This document shows, one piece after another, positions 28,425 to 37,513 of a DNA stretch of 64,000 nt. This DNA is from Stieleria tagensis. Lineage in GTDB: Bacteria > Planctomycetota > Planctomycetia > Pirellulales > Pirellulaceae. The translations under genes and the position numbers were made by a program. Within the stretch, counting starts at the first letter, position 1; each line of letters opens with the position of its first letter. The notes beneath the pieces are model-generated. The model was not told the DNA's origin, did not search any database, and saw only the letters and a program-made list of their open reading frames with translations. The DNA is taken from assembly GCF_024129865.1 (NCBI RefSeq), contig NZ_JAMYFE010000008.1, positions 1-64,000 on the forward strand, written 5' to 3'.

Positions 28425-29621
28425 ATGGCCAAGGCAACATTTGAACGGACCAAGCCGCACGTCAACGTCGGCACCATTGGGCACATTGACCACGGTAAAA
28501 CAACAACGACCGGAGCCATCCTGGCTGTCCAAGCCGCTAAGGGCTTGGCCAAAGCAAAGGGCTACTCGGATATCGCCAAGGGCGGTACCGTTCGTGACGC
28601 AACGAAAACGGTAACGATTGCCGTTGCTCACGTTGAATACGAGACCGCCAATCGTCACTATGCCCACATCGACTGCCCCGGGCACGCTGACTTTGTCAAA
28701 AACATGATCACCGGTGCCGCCCAAATGGACGGTGCAATCCTGGTCGTGTCGGCAGCGGACGGCCCGATGCCGCAAACCAAAGAACACGTGCTCCTGGCTC
28801 GCCAGGTTGGTGTTCCTTACGTCGTGATCTACTTGAACAAGTGCGACCTGGTCGACGACCCAGAATTGCTGGAGTTGGTCGAACTGGAAGCTCGCGAATT
28901 GCTTAGTAAGTACGACTTCCCCGGTGACGATGTCCCCGTCGTCCACGGTTCGTCACTGCCGGCATACAACAATCCTTCGGACCCAGAAGCCAGCAAGTGC
29001 ATCTCGGAACTGATGGACGCGTTGGACGAGTACATCCCCGAACCTGTCCGTGAAGACGACAAGCCATTCTTGATGGCCATCGAAGACGTCTTCTCGATCG
29101 AAGGTCGTGGTACGGTTGCTACCGGCCGTATCGAGCGTGGTGTGGTCAAAGTCGGCGAAGAAGTCGAAATCGTCGGTCTGGGCCCCAACCCGATGAAAAC
29201 CACTTGCACCGGCGTCGAAATGTTCCGCAAGGAAATGACCGAAGGCCGTGCCGGTGACAACGTCGGTTGCTTGCTGCGTGGTGTCAAACGCGAAGAAATC
29301 CAACGTGGTCAAGTTTTGGCCAAACCGGGTTCGATCACACCTCACACCAAATTCGAAGCCGAAGTCTATTGCTTGAGCAAAGACGAAGGTGGACGTCACA
29401 CCCCGTTCTTCAGCGGTTACCGCCCCCAGTTTTACTTCCGTACCACGGACGTCACTGGAACGGCCAACCTGGAAGGCGCCGACATGTGCATGCCCGGTGA
29501 CAATGTCAAAGTCACCGTCGAACTGCACAAGCCGATCGCAATGGATGACGGTGTTCGCTTCGCTATCCGCGAAGGTGGACGTACCGTCGGTTCGGGCGTT
29601 GTGACTAAGATCATCGAGTAG
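28425..29621 (+). CDS. tuf: Elongation factor Tu
   Basis: The 398-residue protein is EF-Tu, the GTPase that carries aminoacyl-tRNA to the ribosome. G-domain motifs are GHIDHGKTT (P-loop), [12 protein letters not shown] with the catalytic His, and NKCD; domains 2 and 3 follow ([36 protein letters not shown]). The length is normal. It is flanked by tRNA genes on both sides, an order conserved in many bacteria. A terminator-like hairpin follows. Confidence 0.99.
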   Translation: MAKATFERTKPHVNVGTIGHIDHGKTTTTGAILAVQAAKGLAKAKGYSDIAKGGTVRDATKTVTIAVAHVEYETANRHYAHIDCPGHADFVKNMITGAAQMDGAILVVSAADGPMPQTKEHVLLARQVGVPYVVIYLNKCDLVDDPELLELVELEARELLSKYDFPGDDVPVVHGSSLPAYNNPSDPEASKCISELMDALDEYIPEPVREDDKPFLMAIEDVFSIEGRGTVATGRIERGVVKVGEEVEIVGLGPNPMKTTCTGVEMFRKEMTEGRAGDNVGCLLRGVKREEIQRGQVLAKPGSITPHTKFEAEVYCLSKDEGGRHTPFFSGYRPQFYFRTTDVTGTANLEGADMCMPGDNVKVTVELHKPIAMDDGVRFAIREGGRTVGSGVVTKIIE

Positions 29622-29666
29622 TCCGTTGGGGCTTCGGCCACCACGAACTTGATGGAAAACATCGCG

Positions 29667-29701
29667 AGAACCAACGAACCGCCTGTCGGCTCGTTGGTTC
29701 T
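29667..29701 (+). terminator. Probable terminator after tuf
   Basis: A perfect 11-bp stem (agaaccaacga, 29667-29677; tcgttggttct, 29691-29701) encloses a 13-base loop, 45 bp after the tuf stop. The T-run is short (ttttgc region), so efficiency is uncertain. Confidence 0.7.
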
Positions 29702-29748
29702 TTGCATTAAACTACCGGTGGCCCGACAGTCGCGTCGGACCATCGCCC

Positions 29749-29821
29749 AGGAGTGTAGCTCAATTGGCAGAGCACTGGTTTCCAAAACCAGCGGTTGCGG
29801 GTTCAAGTCCCTCCACTCCTG
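29749..29821 (+). tRNA. tRNA-Trp (anticodon CCA)
   Basis: Acceptor AGGAGTG/CACTCCT, anticodon stem CTGGT/ACCAG with loop TTCCAAA, and T-arm GCGGGTTCAAGTCCCTC form a standard cloverleaf. The tuf-trnW-secE-nusG order is conserved in many bacteria. The 3' CCA is not encoded. Confidence 0.97.
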
Positions 29822-29857
29822 CTTTTTCGACAGATCACGCTGTTTAGGATAGATCGA

Positions 29858-30316
29858 GTGTCCCGAGACATCGCCGGAAGCAAAACGAACACCCCCACCG
29901 GTGACAGTTCGCTCGCCAACGAACTGCTACACGCTGCCGTGTACAAACCCAACCAAGGACGCATCGTCCGCCAGTTGACCGCATTGGCCATCTGGCTGAT
30001 CGTGGCCTTGGGCGTATGGCGTTTGTATGCCACCCTCACCGATTCGACGTCCAACATGGTCGTTGCAGTCGGCATCCCGGCAGCCCTGCTGTTGGCCGGG
30101 TTGTGGATCGGCTATCGATTGATCAACTGGCCTCGGTTCGCCGACTTTTTGATTGCCGTGGAAGCGGAAATGAAAAAGGTGACCTGGCCCAGTCGCGACG
30201 AAGTCAAACGCGCTTCGGTCGTGGTGATCGTGACGATCGCCATCCTGGCTATTTCGCTGTTCCTGTTTGACGTGTTCTGGCAAGCGTTTTTTGACGCTCT
30301 GTGGGCAACGGCCTAA
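29858..30316 (+). CDS. secE: Preprotein translocase subunit SecE
   Basis: The 152-residue protein has three membrane segments (about 48-68, 78-100, 128-150) and the SecE signature FLIAVEAEMKKVTWPSRDEVKRAS, in which the amphipathic helix clamps SecY. It belongs to the SecYEG channel. Many bacteria have a one-segment SecE; this is the long, three-segment form. Start GTG 29858 has AGGAT at good spacing and follows the tRNA-Trp gene by 36 bp; earlier in-frame codons lie in the tRNA. Confidence 0.95.
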   Translation: MSRDIAGSKTNTPTGDSSLANELLHAAVYKPNQGRIVRQLTALAIWLIVALGVWRLYATLTDSTSNMVVAVGIPAALLLAGLWIGYRLINWPRFADFLIAVEAEMKKVTWPSRDEVKRASVVVIVTIAILAISLFLFDVFWQAFFDALWATA

Positions 30317-30422
30317 CACGACCGCTGTCACATCGCTCGCTGACGCCGAGACTCACCTTTCACCCAGGCCGCTAGGGCTCACACCCACTGCCTGAATCAA
30401 CGCCGATCTCTACGACCTCCCA

Positions 30423-31151
30423 ATGACTGACGACCCTAAATCCGCTACTCCCGACGAGACCGAATCGATCGACGAGTCGAACGAAGTGATTGCCGGCGAA
30501 GGGTCCATCGACGGCGAAACGGTGCAGGACAGCCCAGTGACCGAATCGACCGGCGAAGTCTTTCTCGATAGCGATGACGACGACGATGACAATGGCATCG
30601 GCGTGAATGTCGAAATGGATTGGTACATCCTCAAGGTCGCCTTCAACCGCGAAGATTCCATCGCCGACGCTCTGCGCAAAAAGATCGTCATGGAAGGCAT
30701 GGAAGAATTCTTCGACCAAGTCGTCGTGCCCAGTGAAGACGTTGCCACGTTCACTCGTGACGGCAAAAAACGAATCAGCAAACGGAAACTGTTGCCCGGT
30801 TACATCATGGCCCGGATGGCCATCAACGATGACACCTGGTTCTTGGTCCGCGAGACCGGCGGGATCAGCGATTTCACCGGGTCGGCCGGAAAACCGATGC
30901 CGATGGACCCGCTAGATGTTGAACGATTCATCAACCGACCGGTCGCCGAAGACGAAGAAGAAGCACCGATCAAAACTGCGATCCCCTTCAAAGTCGGAGA
31001 TCGTGTTCGCGTCAAGGAAGGAAACTTCGAGAACCAAGAAGGCGACGTCGATGCGGTTGACGAGGCAAACGGCCGAATCACCGTGATCATCAATATCTTT
31101 GGTCGCAGCGTTCCCATGGAACTCGACCATTGGCAAGTCGAACCGGTGTAG
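30423..31151 (+). CDS. nusG: Transcription antitermination factor NusG
   Basis: The 242-residue protein has a 64-residue acidic N-terminal extension rich in Asp and Glu, with a DDDDDDN run. The NGN domain begins at MDWYILKVAFNRED (residue 65) and contains KRKLLPGYIMARM. The KOW domain (FKVGDRVRVKEGNFENQEGDV...) is at about 190-242. NusG binds RNA polymerase and couples it to Rho or to ribosomal protein S10. The acidic tail is unusual compared with the roughly 180-residue E. coli protein. The gene sits between secE and rplK as in most bacteria. Confidence 0.96.
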   Translation: MTDDPKSATPDETESIDESNEVIAGEGSIDGETVQDSPVTESTGEVFLDSDDDDDDNGIGVNVEMDWYILKVAFNREDSIADALRKKIVMEGMEEFFDQVVVPSEDVATFTRDGKKRISKRKLLPGYIMARMAINDDTWFLVRETGGISDFTGSAGKPMPMDPLDVERFINRPVAEDEEEAPIKTAIPFKVGDRVRVKEGNFENQEGDVDAVDEANGRITVIINIFGRSVPMELDHWQVEPV

Positions 31152-31304
31152 TCACCGCGTTTCAATCCATCCACTTTCAATCTCCCTTTCCCTTATTGCT
31201 GCCGACCCTAACACTCGCCCCGTCACCAAACGATCAACGCTTCACGAAAGCGGATTGAAAACGGGTCAGCGAGACGTCACAGCGAGAAAAGCGTTTTCAA
31301 GATC

Positions 31305-31730
31305 ATGGCAAAACAAGTCACTGGACAAGCAAAGTTTCAAGTCCCCGGCGGCCAAGCAACCCCGGCACCCCCGGTCGGTACATCGCTCGGTAAATTCGGC
31401 GTTAACTTGGGCCAGTTCGTCCAAGCATTCAACGACCGCACCAAAGAATACAATGGCACCCCGATTCCGGTGATTGTCACGGTCTACAACGACCGAAGTT
31501 TCGATTTCATCACCAAAAGCCCACCCGCAGCATCGCTACTGAAGCAAGCCGCCGGAATCGCCAAAGGCAGCGGTGTGCCGCACACCAACAAGGTCGCCAC
31601 CGTGACCCGTGCCCAGTGCGAAGAAATCGCGACCAAAAAAATGGCTGACCTGAACGCGCGCAGCATGGACCAAGCCGTGCTGATGATCGAAGGCACCGCC
31701 CGCAGCATGGGCATCGATGTCGAAGGCTGA
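31305..31730 (+). CDS. rplK: 50S ribosomal protein L11
   Basis: The 141-residue protein has the L11 N-terminal domain (TGQAKFQVPGGQATPAPPVGTSLG with its Pro-rich switch) and the rRNA-binding C-terminal domain (KMADLNARSMDQAVLMIEGTARSMG). It is part of the GTPase-associated centre of the 50S subunit. Here the gene is followed by repeats and unrelated genes, not by rplA, rplJ, rplL and rpoB as is usual. Confidence 0.98.
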   Translation: MAKQVTGQAKFQVPGGQATPAPPVGTSLGKFGVNLGQFVQAFNDRTKEYNGTPIPVIVTVYNDRSFDFITKSPPAASLLKQAAGIAKGSGVPHTNKVATVTRAQCEEIATKKMADLNARSMDQAVLMIEGTARSMGIDVEG

Positions 31731-32042
31731 ATGAGAGACGACAGTCAACGCTGGAGTTCACGCTTCAGCGTGTCGCACGTCTTTTCTGTAGCCGGTCTCT
31801 CGCTGAAGGCCGGCGCTTCTAACTCTTGAAGTTGCGCTTGCGCGTAAGGCGTTGGTTTTTAGTAGCCCGACGCGTCAGTTTCGAAGTTGCGCATTCGCGT
31901 GGAGCATTGGTTTTTGGTAACCCGAAGCGTCAGCGAGGGATCCCATTCACACTCTAAATCCCTCGCTAACGCGTCGGGTTGTGATAAAAGCGCAGCTTCA
32001 AAATGCGTCAGCGAGGGTTCCGATGAAGCCCCTCAACGCGGT
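31731..32042. repeat. Intergenic block of the dispersed palindromic repeat
   Basis: This gap holds more than one copy of the repeat. One arm (GAAGTTGCGC...GCGTTGGTTTTTAGTAGCCC) is at 31827-31878. A near-complete palindrome spans 31880-32002, with arms meeting at a GAGGGATCCC centre. It closes with CCCTCGCTAACGCGTCGGGTT and then GCAGCTTCAAA. A further fragment lies to 32030. Confidence 0.8.
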
Positions 32043-32444
32043 TCAATCCTGACTCCACAGCGGACGCCGTTGACTCTCCGGCAACAGTTTTCGATTGACT
32101 CGTTCCGGGTCCTGCTGACTCCATGTCTCGCGCATCGCTCCGGCGATCACTTCACGCGTGTTAGACTTGTCTTGCCAACGAATCAAATAGCCATCGCCAC
32201 CGAACTGACGGCGCGGCAATTGTGAGGGATCTTTGATCAACCGCCACGCTCGGACTTCGAATTGGCGATTGCGCCGCGACCAGTCATAGAAGACGACTTG
32301 GCGGAACACTTCGCGGCCATGATCGTCTAGAAAGTGGTTTAACTCGACGAGGTCGACTTTGGCCCGCGTGGTGCTGGGCGAACGATGGCTGGCCGGTAAA
32401 GTCGCCGCGGTGAAAATCGCAGCGAGCGAGAGGATCAAAGCCAT
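32043..32444 (-). CDS. Small secreted protein, unknown
   Basis: The 133-residue product has a short signal peptide (1-18, ending PASHR or ATLPA). The mature domain is basic and Trp/Arg-rich (FYDWSRRNRQFEVRAWRLIKDP, GYLIRWQDKSNTREVIAG). I do not recognise a family. It starts 16 bp after the stop of the lipoprotein gene upstream, so the two form an operon. Confidence 0.7.
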   Translation of the reverse strand: MALILSLAAIFTAATLPASHRSPSTTRAKVDLVELNHFLDDHGREVFRQVVFYDWSRRNRQFEVRAWRLIKDPSQLPRRQFGGDGYLIRWQDKSNTREVIAGAMRETWSQQDPERVNRKLLPESQRRPLWSQD

Positions 32445-32460
32445 CGGTCAAACCTATTTG

Positions 32461-33483
32461 TTAGCGATAGAAACTTCCGTCGGTGCCCGTGCTGGGGAAA
32501 CCACCGCTGACCGGATAGGAGCTTGCTCCCGAGGTACTTCCGGGTGCATAGCCGCCCCCGGCGCTTTGGCTCGCCGCACTGGTACGTGGCGTCAACGCCG
32601 CGCTGGCAGTTGAAAAGGATGGACTAGACGCCCCGGTCGAAACCGTTTTGGCTTCGGTTGTCACCGGCGGCAGCGACGCTTCGGTCGGCGAGGTGACCTT
32701 GGGTGTAAAGGGTTGCGGATTGGTGGGCACCGAGGCCGACGGCGAACCGCTGGACAGCATCGATTCCGGCAATGAGAAACCACCGGCTGAACCGGACGGA
32801 CTGGTTGGCGCAGCGGACGATGCGGTTGACGGCATGGCGTAACCGGAGCTCGCGCTTGAGGCGGCGAGGGATTCGCTTGCCGTGGTGCTGGGCACTGGAT
32901 AAGACGTCGGCAGCGAGTATCCGCCAGCGCTATTGCTGGATACCGATGCGGGTGGTGGAGCCATGGGTGCTGTCGATTTGGTTCCGAATTGGTATCCCGC
33001 CGGCACCGCTGGCACGCTGGCGTTTCCGTCTGCCGCAGCACCGGTTGGTTTGCTGTACCCGGCCAAACTGCCGGTGGTTCCCATCGTTGCCGGCCGACTC
33101 GCCGCGATGTTGTACCCATTTGCCTGGGCAGCAGCCGGGTTCATGCCACTGGCAGCAGGCTCCGAGGCGGACGTCCGCGCAATATCAAACCCGGTGACCG
33201 GCCCGTTGGAACTGGGCCGGGTTGCTGCGATCGCAGCTGGATCGGGTGTTCCCGCGGTCCCACCGACATTCGATGCGATCGCCATCGGTGTCGCGGACTC
33301 ACTCGGTGGCGCAGGGTAGGTCGTGGTCGGTCCATTGCCGGCAAGCGTTTCGGCCGACGGGGCGCTGCGACTGCTGAACAGATTCCATTTCGGCATCGCA
33401 CTGCGACAGCCCGACGAGGCAACCACGAGGGTCACACATCCAGCGGCCAACAACTGTTGCTGTAATTTTGTTCGTTTCTGCAT
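32461..33483 (-). CDS. Ser/Ala/Pro/Gly-rich lipoprotein
   Basis: The 340-residue protein starts with a lipoprotein signal (MQKRTKLQQQLLAAGCVTLVVASSGC, lipobox ASSGC). Nearly all of the rest is low-complexity Ser, Pro, Ala, Thr and Gly, with no predicted globular core; GYS, SYP and YA repeats occur throughout and it ends GTDGSFYR. It is probably an extended, surface-exposed anchored protein. Start ATG 33483 is chosen because the signal begins there; the frame upstream extends 150 bp without sense. It shares an operon with the small secreted protein. Confidence 0.75.
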   Translation of the reverse strand: MQKRTKLQQQLLAAGCVTLVVASSGCRSAMPKWNLFSSRSAPSAETLAGNGPTTTYPAPPSESATPMAIASNVGGTAGTPDPAAIAATRPSSNGPVTGFDIARTSASEPAASGMNPAAAQANGYNIAASRPATMGTTGSLAGYSKPTGAAADGNASVPAVPAGYQFGTKSTAPMAPPPASVSSNSAGGYSLPTSYPVPSTTASESLAASSASSGYAMPSTASSAAPTSPSGSAGGFSLPESMLSSGSPSASVPTNPQPFTPKVTSPTEASLPPVTTEAKTVSTGASSPSFSTASAALTPRTSAASQSAGGGYAPGSTSGASSYPVSGGFPSTGTDGSFYR

Positions 33484-33780
33484 CCTTGCAGCCTTTTGTC
33501 GACAATTAGATTTTCGCGCACCGACACGGTTGATCGGCGATCGCCACAGGCCGACTCGATTAAAATTCGGAAAAATCGTTGCAACTAGCACAACAGGTCG
33601 CTTTGATCGTCTTCTGGCCTCTGGCATTGGCAACCCTAAAATGCTCGATCGAACGGGGTCAATACCAGTTCCTTTCCCACCCGACGGATGTGATCCGTTA
33701 CAACAAGATTAGGATCCCTGCTTCCCCCGCTCGCACATCCCAACATTCCCCAACTGTTTGATAATCCGCACGAGGTCGCA

Positions 33781-35262
33781 ATGAGTACCACGCTTTCAAC
33801 CGCACCCAAATCGGCCAGCGAAGTGAAGGTCCAGCACACCGAATGTTTTATTGATGGCAAATGGGTTCCCGCAGTCAGTGGCAAGACCTTTGCCACTATC
33901 AACCCGGCGACTGAGCAGGAGATCGCACAGATTGCCGAAGGCGACGCGGCGGACGTCGATGCTGCTGCCAAAGCGGCGCACAAGGCATTTGAGTCAGGGG
34001 ATTGGCCGCAGATGGACGCCCGCGATCGCGGCCGCCTGATGTACAAGTTGGCCGATCGGATGGAGCAAGAAATTCATGCATTGGCAGCACTGGAAACGCT
34101 CGACAATGGCAAACCACTCGGCGACAGTCTGGCAGCCGACCTGCCGTTGGCCATCGACGCCATCCGTTACTACGCCGGTTATGCGGACAAATTGCACGGC
34201 AGCACCATTCCGATCCGCGGCAATTACTTGTGCTACACCCGCCGTGAACCGATCGGGGTTGCCGGGCAAATTATCCCCTGGAATTTCCCGCTGTTGATGT
34301 TGGCCTGGAAATGGGGGCCCGCTTTAGCAGCCGGCTGCACGATTGTGATGAAGCCCGCCGAACAAACGCCGCTGACCTGTTTGCGGATGGCCCAGTTGGC
34401 GAAAGAAGTCGGATTTCCCGATGGCGTGATCAACATCGTTCCTGGGTTTGGCCCCACCGCCGGAGCCGCTTGTGTGAAACACCCGCTGATCGACAAGATC
34501 GCATTCACCGGTGAACATCGCACCGCACAAATCATCACCCGTGATTCCGCCGACACGTTGAAACGATTGACGTTTGAACTCGGTGGAAAAAGTCCCAACG
34601 TGGTCTTCAACGATGCTGATTTGGATGCCGCCGTTCAAGGCGCTTATATCGGGCTGTTCTTAAACCAAGGCCAATGCTGCTGTGCCGGCAGTCGTGTGTT
34701 TGTACAAAAAGACCGCCACGACGAATTCATCGAAAAACTAACCGCGTTGACATTAAAACGAAAAGTCGGTGATCCGTTCGCCGCCGATACCGAGCAAGGT
34801 CCCCAGGTCGACCGGGCACAGTTCGACAAGATCATGTCGTATATCGACAAAGGCAAATCCGAAGGTGCCAATTGTGTTGCCGGTGGAAATCGAGTCGGCG
34901 ACAAAGGTTTCTTTATCGAACCGACGATCTTTTCCGGCGTCAGCGATGACATGGCGATCGCCACCGATGAAATCTTTGGTCCGGTGATGAGCGTGCTGAC
35001 GTTTGACGACAAAGAGGATATGATCCGCCGCGCCAACAATACGTTTTATGGATTGGCGGCCGCGGTTTGGACGCGTGACATCTCCAATGCCCATGAATTT
35101 GCCGCCCGTGTTCGCGCCGGCACGATCTGGGTCAATTGCTATGACGTGTTTGATGCCGCCGCGCCGTTCGGCGGATTCAAGATGAGTGGCTATGGGCGGG
35201 AGCTCGGTGAAGAGGGACTGAAACCTTACACCGAATCGAAAACCGTCACCGTCAAACTGTAG
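33781..35262 (+). CDS. Aldehyde dehydrogenase (NAD(P)+ type)
   Basis: The 493-residue protein is a full-length ALDH superfamily member. The cofactor fold has [15 protein letters not shown] and KPAEQTPLT; the catalytic residues are the Glu in FELGGKSP (E266) and Cys near position 300 (GQCCCAGSR). FGPVMSVL and [13 protein letters not shown] are typical of class 1/2-like enzymes. The nucleotide-binding turn reads FTGEHRTA where most have FTGSTxVG, which is unusual. The substrate is unknown. The YjhG-like dehydratase follows 40 bp on, so a sugar-acid or semialdehyde pathway is likely. Confidence 0.93.
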   Translation: MSTTLSTAPKSASEVKVQHTECFIDGKWVPAVSGKTFATINPATEQEIAQIAEGDAADVDAAAKAAHKAFESGDWPQMDARDRGRLMYKLADRMEQEIHALAALETLDNGKPLGDSLAADLPLAIDAIRYYAGYADKLHGSTIPIRGNYLCYTRREPIGVAGQIIPWNFPLLMLAWKWGPALAAGCTIVMKPAEQTPLTCLRMAQLAKEVGFPDGVINIVPGFGPTAGAACVKHPLIDKIAFTGEHRTAQIITRDSADTLKRLTFELGGKSPNVVFNDADLDAAVQGAYIGLFLNQGQCCCAGSRVFVQKDRHDEFIEKLTALTLKRKVGDPFAADTEQGPQVDRAQFDKIMSYIDKGKSEGANCVAGGNRVGDKGFFIEPTIFSGVSDDMAIATDEIFGPVMSVLTFDDKEDMIRRANNTFYGLAAAVWTRDISNAHEFAARVRAGTIWVNCYDVFDAAAPFGGFKMSGYGRELGEEGLKPYTESKTVTVKL

Positions 35263-35302
35263 CCGACCTTTCCCACGCCCTCCTTCCCCCCCGTTTCACT
35301 TC

Positions 35303-37270
35303 GTGCCATCTTTTTTCGACACGCCCGCTGATCCCGACGCACTGGTCACCCATGCGGACGGGCCGGCGGGGACGCTGCCACTGACCGATGAAATCTTGCG
35401 GACCTGGTCATCCGGCGACATCTTTGGTTTGACGCAAAGTGTGGGGATGGGATTTGATCCCCGCCGCGTGTTGGGCGATCAATATCTGATTCTCAGTACC
35501 CAAGGCGGACTGCGCGAGAACGACGGCACGCCGTTGGCGCTGGGGTATCACACCGGGCACTGGGAAATCGGATTGCTGGTTCGCGCCGCGGCCGAACAAT
35601 TGACCGAGCGCGGGGCGGTGCCGTTCTCGGCCTACTGCAGTGACCCCTGTGATGGTCGCAGCCAAGGCACCCGCGGCATGTTCGATTCGCTGCCCTATCG
35701 CAACGATGCAGCGATTGTGTTTCGTCGATTGATCCGCTCCCTGCCGCGCCGCAAAGCCGTCATCGGAATCGCTACCTGTGACAAAGGATTGCCGGCGATG
35801 ATGATGGCACTGGCCGGTGCCAAAGATTTGCCCAGCGTGCTAGTGCCTGGCGGAGTCACGTTGCCGGCAACCGTGGGCGAAGACGCTGGCAAAGTCCAAT
35901 CGATCGGCGTCCGCTACACCCGTGGCGAAATGTCGTTAGAAGCAGCTTCACTGGAAGGCTGCCGCGCCTGCGGGACTCCCGGCGGCGGTTGTCAGTTCCT
36001 CGGCACCGCGGCGACCAGCCAAGTCGTTGCCGAGGCATTGGGCATGACCGTGCCTCACGCCGCACTGGGTCCAAGCGGCGGCCCCATCTGGACACAAATG
36101 GCACGCGATGCCGCTGACGTGGCGATCGAAATGGTTGCCAATGGTGTCACACTTGGTGATGTCCTGACCGACGATTCACTATACAACGCGATGCTGATTC
36201 ACGCCGCGGTCGGCGGCAGCACGAACCTGTTGTTGCATATCCCCGCCATCGCCGCCGCAGCCGGTCTGAAACGACCGGACGCCGATGCGTTTCGAGCCAT
36301 CAATCAATCGGTGCCGCGATTTGTAGATTGCTTGCCCAATGGTCCAGCCGGTCATCCGACGATTCGATTCTTCTTGGCCGGCGGTGTTCCCGAAGTCGCA
36401 TGGCATCTGCGTGAACTGGGATTGTTAAAATCCTCAGCGCGGACGGTGACGGGAATGACCTGGGACCAAATCCTAGACCAATGGAAATCCAGCGACCGTC
36501 GTCAGTTTTGTCGTGATCGACTACACGAGTCCGATGGGGTGGATCCGGATGATGTGATCGTTCCGCCCAGCCAAGCGGCTGCCAAAGGTTTGACGCCGAC
36601 GGTTAGTTTTCCGGTCGGAAATCTGTGTCCCGAAGGATCGGTGATCAAGGCAACGGCGATCGATCCCTCGGTCATCGACCAAGACGGCGTCTATCGCAAA
36701 CGCGGTCCTGCCCGCGTCTTCACCAGTGAACGAGATGCGATCGCAGCGATCAAAGGCCAACTGGGGCCACCGATCGTCGCCGGCGACATCCTCGTCTTGA
36801 TCGGACGTGGCCCCCTGGGGTGTGGAATGGAAGAAACCTATCAAATCACGTCAGCGCTGAAATACCTGTCCGATGGCAAGCATGTTGCCTTGATCACCGA
36901 CGCCAGATTTTCCGGCGTCAGTACCGGTGCCTGTATCGGGCATGTCGGACCAGAAGCGTTGGCCGGTGGTCCGATCGCAAAGGTACGCGATGGTGATGTG
37001 ATCGAAATTGAAATTGATCGCAACAGTCTGGACGGACGTGTGGAATTGATCGAATCGATCGACGGCGTGCCTGCCGATCAGCTGCTTTCACAGCGCACGC
37101 CGCATCCACAGTTGACCGTCGAATCGGAGATGCCCGATGACACTCGATTGTGGGCGGCTCTGCAACAAGTCGGCGGTGGTGCGTGGGGCGGATGCATCTA
37201 TGACGTCGACGAAATCATCGACACGCTGAAAGCCGGTTTGGAAGCCAAAGCAAACGCAAACGCTTCCTAA
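35303..37270 (+). CDS. YjhG/YagF-type sugar-acid (D-xylonate) dehydratase
   Basis: The 655-residue protein belongs to the IlvD/Edd family. It matches the YjhG/YagF branch by length and by long conserved segments, for example [62 protein letters not shown] and [18 protein letters not shown]. YjhG and YagF of E. coli dehydrate D-xylonate to 2-keto-3-deoxy-xylonate and need an iron-sulfur cluster; Cys residues at those motifs fit. The start is GTG 35303, the only good start before the conserved N-terminus. It is paired with the aldehyde dehydrogenase upstream. Confidence 0.93.
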   Translation: MPSFFDTPADPDALVTHADGPAGTLPLTDEILRTWSSGDIFGLTQSVGMGFDPRRVLGDQYLILSTQGGLRENDGTPLALGYHTGHWEIGLLVRAAAEQLTERGAVPFSAYCSDPCDGRSQGTRGMFDSLPYRNDAAIVFRRLIRSLPRRKAVIGIATCDKGLPAMMMALAGAKDLPSVLVPGGVTLPATVGEDAGKVQSIGVRYTRGEMSLEAASLEGCRACGTPGGGCQFLGTAATSQVVAEALGMTVPHAALGPSGGPIWTQMARDAADVAIEMVANGVTLGDVLTDDSLYNAMLIHAAVGGSTNLLLHIPAIAAAAGLKRPDADAFRAINQSVPRFVDCLPNGPAGHPTIRFFLAGGVPEVAWHLRELGLLKSSARTVTGMTWDQILDQWKSSDRRQFCRDRLHESDGVDPDDVIVPPSQAAAKGLTPTVSFPVGNLCPEGSVIKATAIDPSVIDQDGVYRKRGPARVFTSERDAIAAIKGQLGPPIVAGDILVLIGRGPLGCGMEETYQITSALKYLSDGKHVALITDARFSGVSTGACIGHVGPEALAGGPIAKVRDGDVIEIEIDRNSLDGRVELIESIDGVPADQLLSQRTPHPQLTVESEMPDDTRLWAALQQVGGGAWGGCIYDVDEIIDTLKAGLEAKANANAS

Positions 37271-37295
37271 ATCGCGAGTGATCGGGGATGAATGA

Positions 37296-37418
37296 TTGAA
37301 GTTACAGCTTTATCACAACCCGACGCGTCAGCGAGTGATTCAGGGTGTTAACGGGATCCCTCGCTGACGCGTCGGGTTACCAAAAACCAATGCCTGACGC
37401 GAAAGCGTAACTTCAAAC
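37296..37418. repeat. Complete copy of the dispersed palindromic repeat
   Basis: Left arm GAAGTTACAGC then TATCACAACCCGACGCGTCA, centre ACGGGATCCC, right arm TCGCTGACGCGTCGGGTTAC, CAAAAACCAATGC and GTAACTTC. The arms are imperfect reverse complements, so the RNA or single-stranded DNA could form a long hairpin. Confidence 0.88.
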
Positions 37419-37513
37419 CTAACGCGTCGCACTTGCGATCAAAGCGCACTCAGCACCCTTCGTTCTGCCGCACCCGGGCATATCAATCACAAACACACCC
37501 TGGGGTTTGTTCG

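Noticed and set aside
29432-29806. Minus-strand open frame across the end of tuf and the tRNA-Trp gene
   Set aside because: It crosses a tRNA gene and antisense EF-Tu codons, so it is not a gene.
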